This document shows, one piece after another, positions 59,567 through 64,000 of a stretch of DNA of 64,000 nucleotides. A program made the translations under genes and the position numbers. The first letter of the stretch is position 1. Every line of letters begins with the position of its first letter. Below the pieces are notes generated by a model. That model saw only the letters and a list, made by a program, of their open reading frames with translations. It was not told where the DNA came from and did no database searches. This DNA is from Juglans regia (Eukaryota > Streptophyta > Magnoliopsida > Fagales > Juglandaceae), in NCBI RefSeq assembly GCF_001411555.2, contig NC_049904.1, positions 32,439,370 to 32,503,369 of the forward strand, read 5' to 3'.

Positions 59567-62465
59567 ATGGCTCCTGGTAGCAGCGCTTGCAAAGAAGTTG
59601 TTGAGTCTTATTCTACAGTTTCAGATTATGAAATAGCAACAGCAGAGCTGGAGACTATTAGTAAACCTACAAGAGCTACCAATGGTTCTGGTGGACAGCA
59701 GGGGATTTATTCAACTAATGGTGTGCATGAACTGCTTGAGTGCCCCGTCTGCACATGTTTGATGTACCCTCCAATTCACCAGGTATGCTAATCCCATATG
59801 TTCCATTCCTGAACTTTTTTATGATCTGTTTCTGATAGGACTTCCATTTTTAGTTCTGGGATGTTCATATGGAATGACTCCTGTAATTACTATGGTATCA
59901 TTCATAGAACATCATTTGAAATTTATAGAATTTAAATTATTACGTTTAGCACGTTTGGTGATGGCTCCATTATATATGCATTCTTTCAATTTTATATTCT
60001 ACTCCACTGTAAAGGTTGTATTGAAGTTTCAAATGCTGATGTTAACCAAATTCTGGGTACAAATAACTTTCTGTCACATGTTCAAATATAACTATAATGC
60101 AGGATTGTTTCAGTTGAAATGAGACAAAAAGGCTAATGTACTGAATACACCGTCGAAGAATAATGCTTAAGTAATGGGCTCTCACATACACACATACATA
60201 ACCTTGGTATTTTTCTTGTAATCTAGCCTACAATGACGCTTGGGTTCTTACTGTTCCCCTTACAATGCAGGTGCAATGGCAACTATGCGTTTAATGTAAC
60301 TTGAATATATAAATAATTTATTATTATAGACCCAAAAGGAATTCACTTATGACCAAATCTTAATATAGCTATGAATTATAAAAGAATGTTTTAAGCACAT
60401 GACAGTGACTGAAGTATTAATTTTCTTGAACATTTTCTATTTTAATGAATCTGTGTGGTGGAAGAATATGTCAAAGGGAGGCATGTCTGTTCTGTTTATT
60501 AACACCCTATTCAGTTTTTGAAGCTGCTGGCCTCTTAGGGTGGGGTTTACTTTTAAGTTTTAACTAATATTATCGTTCCAAATCTAATTTCGACCTATTG
60601 GATGTGGTATACACCATCTAAAAGGAAGGACACTTTTAGGTTATGAATTTATTACCTGGTGGGTAGCTTTGGAGACTTCTAGGTAGCTGTATAGCTAATG
60701 CCTAAGAGATATATCTTGGCTGGTGTTTGGAGTACTTTTTGTTGTAAGTGATTTAACTAGTAATTTGATTGGGAAAGCTTTGCAGTGAGTTGTAACTGCT
60801 TCCTACGTTTGAGCTGGTTTGGTTATTACATTTTAAAATAGAATTAGAAAAGAGCTTATTGTCAGTTTTCTCTTAACATGCTGGTTTTGAAATGATTCTA
60901 ACACATTCTAGATAAGAGTGCCCAAATTTTAAACACATTCTGAACTCCTTTCGTATTTGGATTCTCATTTTGTAGTGTCCAAATGGCCATACTCTGTGTT
61001 CAAACTGCAAGATAAGAGTGCACAATTGTTGCCCAACTTGCCGCTACGATCTTGGGAATATAAGGTGTTTGGCTCTGGAGAAAGTTGCTGAATCGTTGGA
61101 GCTCCCATGCACATACCAGACTTTGGGTTGCACTGATATTTTCCCATACTACAGTAAGCTTAAGCATGAGCAACACTGTCGATTCCGTCCATTCAGTTGC
61201 CCTTATGCTGGATCTGAGTGCTCTGTCACGGGTGACATCCCAACTCTTGTTGCACATCTTAAGGATGATCACAAGGTTGACATGCATGATGGGTGTACCT
61301 TCAACCATCGATATGTTAAATCAAACCCACATGAAGTTGAAAATGCCACATGGATGTTGACTGTAAGTATTTTATGCTATGGTCCTAATATCTAGCTAGT
61401 TGTGCTGACTTTTGTAATTTCTCAGGTCCCATTTCTATCTTCTCTGTGTCTTATTGGAACATGGAGGAGATGGCCTGAGCCCTGAGCTGTCCCTTATTCA
61501 TAAATACACTACTCGTTCAAGTAAAAAAAAATCTTGGACGGGCTGGAAGTATATTGGACAAGATATGATTATATCTTATGCCTCATTTCTTGTTAGGGCT
61601 TACAAAATCTTGCATCACTCATTATCATAAATTTTTTTATGGTAGCAAGATTTGGTAATTCTTCTTGTGCCTAATTTGTTGGGATTCAGGCTTAGTTAAG
61701 TTGAGTTGAGTTTAAGATTCGGTCATTTTTAGCACATAGTGGTAGTGCTGGTGAGTGGCTGTTGATCTAAATTTAGTTTTTAAATAAATGAAATGGGAAA
61801 AGTGGTTCCTAATTGCTTCTTGCACTGCTTGGGAACTGATAAATGATAATAATTTCTTAAGCGGGTTCACATGCTTTTTGTACAGGTTGTTTGTAAAACA
61901 TATTTCATGCTCCTAAAGGAATTGGTCGAGTATTGTTATTTTAATCAAATTGCATTAGTTGCATTAGCAGCAATTAGTTGTATGCGAAGTGATCTTTTCC
62001 CTAGATTCACTCCCATATACCCGCTTCCTTATTCAGAAATAAAAACGTTTATATACCTACTTCATATCATGTACTTTTTTCATTCTCTATGCAAACAAGT
62101 TTAATGCATTCCAATTTAATGTTTTGATCTGCCTTTTTGTGCAGGTGTTCAACTGTTTTGGAAGACAATTCTGTTTGCATTTTGAGGCTTTCCAGCTTGG
62201 TGTGGCACCAGTATACATGGCCTTCTTGCGATTCATGGGCGATGACAATGAGGCAAAGAAATTCAGCTATAGTTTGGAAGTTGGTGCAAATGGTCGTAAG
62301 CTCATATGGCAAGGTATACCAAGAAGCATTCGTGACAGTCATAAGAAAGTTCGTGACAGTCAGGACGGACTCATTATTCAGAGGAATATGGCTCTATACT
62401 TTTCTGGTGGGGATAGGCAAGAGCTGAAGTTGAGGGTTACTGGCCGTATATGGAAAGAAGAATAA
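59567..62465 (+). CDS. Seven-in-absentia E3 ubiquitin ligase, SINAT1/2-like
   Basis: Three coding exons: 59567-59782, 60976-61362 and 62145-62465, with in-phase GT-AG introns, giving 307 aa. The RING spans residues 59-94 (Cys59-Pro-Val-Cys62 to Cys91-Pro-Thr-Cys94). The SIAH-type zinc finger follows at about 110-170, with KHEQHCRFRPFSCPYAG. The TRAF-like substrate and dimer domain fills the rest, ending in RVTGRIWKEE. SINAT proteins form dimers and ubiquitinate regulators of autophagy (ATG6, ATG13, FREE1), NAC1 and others. The N-terminus (MAPGSSACKEV) and the rest fit the SINAT1/SINAT2 pair best, from memory. Residue 64 is Cys where I recall Asn, which adds an extra cysteine beside the RING. 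The ATG has a good plant context (GCCATGG). Confidence 0.95.
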
Positions 62466-63560
62466 CAGCTAGAAAGATTATGAATGTTTAGGTGAGTGTA
62501 CAGTAAGACATTGGGGTTGCTTCATGTGGCAACTGGTGAAGCTTTAATTATTCCGATTAGGTTTCCCTTTGTGTTTACATGATGTCTCTGTAACTGGGGT
62601 GAAGGCTCGCTGCATTTGTTAGCTTGCCTGCAGTCCACATGCTCCTGTTGAAATTAGTGTAAAAGATCAAAACATACCAAAAGATTCATTTGGTATTATG
62701 AATGTGTTTTATATTTTATTGATCTTCTATAATTTTGTTATTTCCTTCCATCTGGAGGCTTTTAGTTTTAGCCCTTAAATTAGCTTCTTCTGCAACTTCG
62801 TTCACTGTTTTCCATATCCTCGAACCTATCATCACGCGTCATTCTTACCTCTTGACTATTGAGAATGCATGGACAGTGGACGCAAAAATAAAGGTCCCGT
62901 AATTTTATTAACTTTAGTGCCTATACTTATGAATCATTCAAGGATCGCCAACGGGCCAAGCAATCAATAGCTTCAATACTTTCTTCCTCCTTTTGAGTGT
63001 ATTGTACGATGCCTGGGATTTTGGCCTCGACCCATACATTCATTTCTCACTCGTTTGACCCTGCTCATACAAACTGGTGTTAGATTTACAATGAATATAT
63101 TTCATGTTCTCTGTCTTCTCTATGAAAAATACTTATAATCTACAAATAGATCTTATAAAAATAAACTAATATAACTTGGCGTTGTACTAAAATGGCTTTT
63201 ACAGTAAATAAATATGACATACCACGTCAAACTACATAAATTTGTGACTGGGTTAAATGACTCGGCTTGCGATATTGTGGTTAGTAAATTAGGAAGTACA
63301 GAAGACGTGCATTATTCCTTGAGAGACATGAAATATCAAATATTCGTTTGCTAAGATCAACTTTTGCACCATCAGACCATGTCTACGGCTTTAAACTTGG
63401 TTTTTGTATGGAGTTCGGACAATGAAGTTGTGGGTCAAACGGCGACAGTTGGACGTTGCATTTTTATAGCATAATCCATATCTAAACATCTGAGTTTTAT
63501 TATCTGTGTTTTTATTAAACGAGGCATGAAATCTCCCCGTCTGTCTTTTTGTTTTTGGGG
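62466..63560. other. SINAT 3' UTR and short intergenic gap
   Basis: The first 250 bases or so are likely 3' UTR. The rest is ordinary AT-rich DNA and the promoter of the next gene. No gene-like frame is seen. Confidence 0.5.
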
Positions 63561-63833
63561 ACGTGCATCGTGGGGGGCACTTAGACGTGTAGGGTGGGTT
63601 ATTAGGTTTGTTTTAGCGGTTAAACCCTCCAACCGAGCTTCCCGCGGAAACAGAAGAACGTCTGCCTTTGCCCCGAAACAGAGACACATCCGAGGAAGTT
63701 AGAGAGGAACGACTTTCTGCTTCCCCTGTTTCCAGATATCTTCCCATTATTTCACAATTTCTTTTTCTCGGTCTCTGTCTGTATCGATTGAACTTTTGGT
63801 GTCTGTGCTCTTGTCGGATCGTTTGGATCCCAG
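63560..63833 (+). other. Probable 5' leader exon of a gene leaving the window
   Basis: The sequence is less AT-rich than its surroundings and CT-rich (TCTCGGTCTCTGTCTG), and ends at a consensus donor CCCAG/GTACGA at 63833. This is the usual look of a plant non-coding first exon. No coding start can be assigned, so the product is unknown. Confidence 0.5.
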
Positions 63834-64000
63834 GTACGACCCTCATTATTGTTATTCGAAAGTTCTTTCAAATGCTGTTAACATGGGAACATCTTTGAGT
63901 TTGCATAGGATACGTAGATGGGCAATGTTATCCTGTTATCAAATTTATCTTTTCTTTGTTGGATTAGGTGTGCTGCCTTGCTGTTATATTGAAATCTCGA

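Noticed and set aside
1..64000. CRISPR arrays, bacterial operons, organelle DNA insertions, viral genes
   Set aside because: None seen. Regularly spaced repeats are absent, and no stretch resembles plastid or mitochondrial genes or viral proteins beyond the copia retroelement.

Overview
This is plant nuclear DNA. Four multi-exon genes have GT-AG introns, intergenic DNA is AT-rich and crowded with MITEs, and a Ty1/copia retrotransposon, a tRNA-derived SINE and a plant tRNA-Ser gene are present. The proteins are typical of eudicots. The very abundant short element with TTTGGAT-type ends recalls woody Fagales (walnut/pecan group), but that placement is a recollection and not proof.

Layout. 1-9.4 kb holds a tandem duplication of a RING E3 ligase gene resembling Arabidopsis MUSE1/MUSE2. 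Copy 1 (2449-3297) is frameshifted and truncated; copy 2 (8104-9372) is intact. 9.4-22.1 kb has no convincing gene, but carries MITE remnants and a fragment matching the 3' half of 5S rRNA. 22.3-23.8 kb is an HD-Zip II transcription factor, HAT14-like, with four coding exons. 25.2-30.3 kb is a decayed 5.06-kb copia element on the minus strand, with both LTRs and a 5-bp target duplication. 33.4-36.3 kb (minus) is a TRICHOME BIREFRINGENCE (TBR) orthologue with five exons. 36.5-46.2 kb is intergenic, with Mutator-type MITEs carrying exact 9-bp target duplications, tRNA-Ser(GCT), a Tourist-like MITE and a SINE. 46.3-47.5 kb (minus) is the Hsp90 co-chaperone AHA1. 49.6-52.3 kb (minus) is gamma-tubulin complex protein 3. 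52.5-57.5 kb is repeats, including a hAT-like element. 59.6-62.5 kb is a SINAT-type E3 ligase close to SINAT1/2. 63.6-63.83 kb looks like the leader exon of a gene that runs off the right edge.

The genes do not form one pathway. They look like a conserved linkage block. As I recall them, the Arabidopsis relatives fall in a few small neighbourhoods: GCP3-TBR-HAT14 (At5g06680-06710), AHA1-TBL1 (At3g12050-12060) and MUSE1-SINAT2 (At3g58030-58040). Two E3 ligases (MUSE-like, SINAT) lie at the two ends. TBR (cell-wall polymer acetylation and cellulose) and GCP3 (microtubule nucleation) both relate to wall and cell growth, but nothing here shows co-regulation.

I found no clearly new gene system. 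The most informative observations are the fresh tandem duplication with its broken copy, a set of MITEs that share an AT-rich core but differ in their ends, the 5S-derived fragment, the copia element with non-TG/CA ends, and a pair of overlapping perfect hairpins at 30.45-30.51 kb. Exon boundaries were read by eye from splice signals and reading frame.
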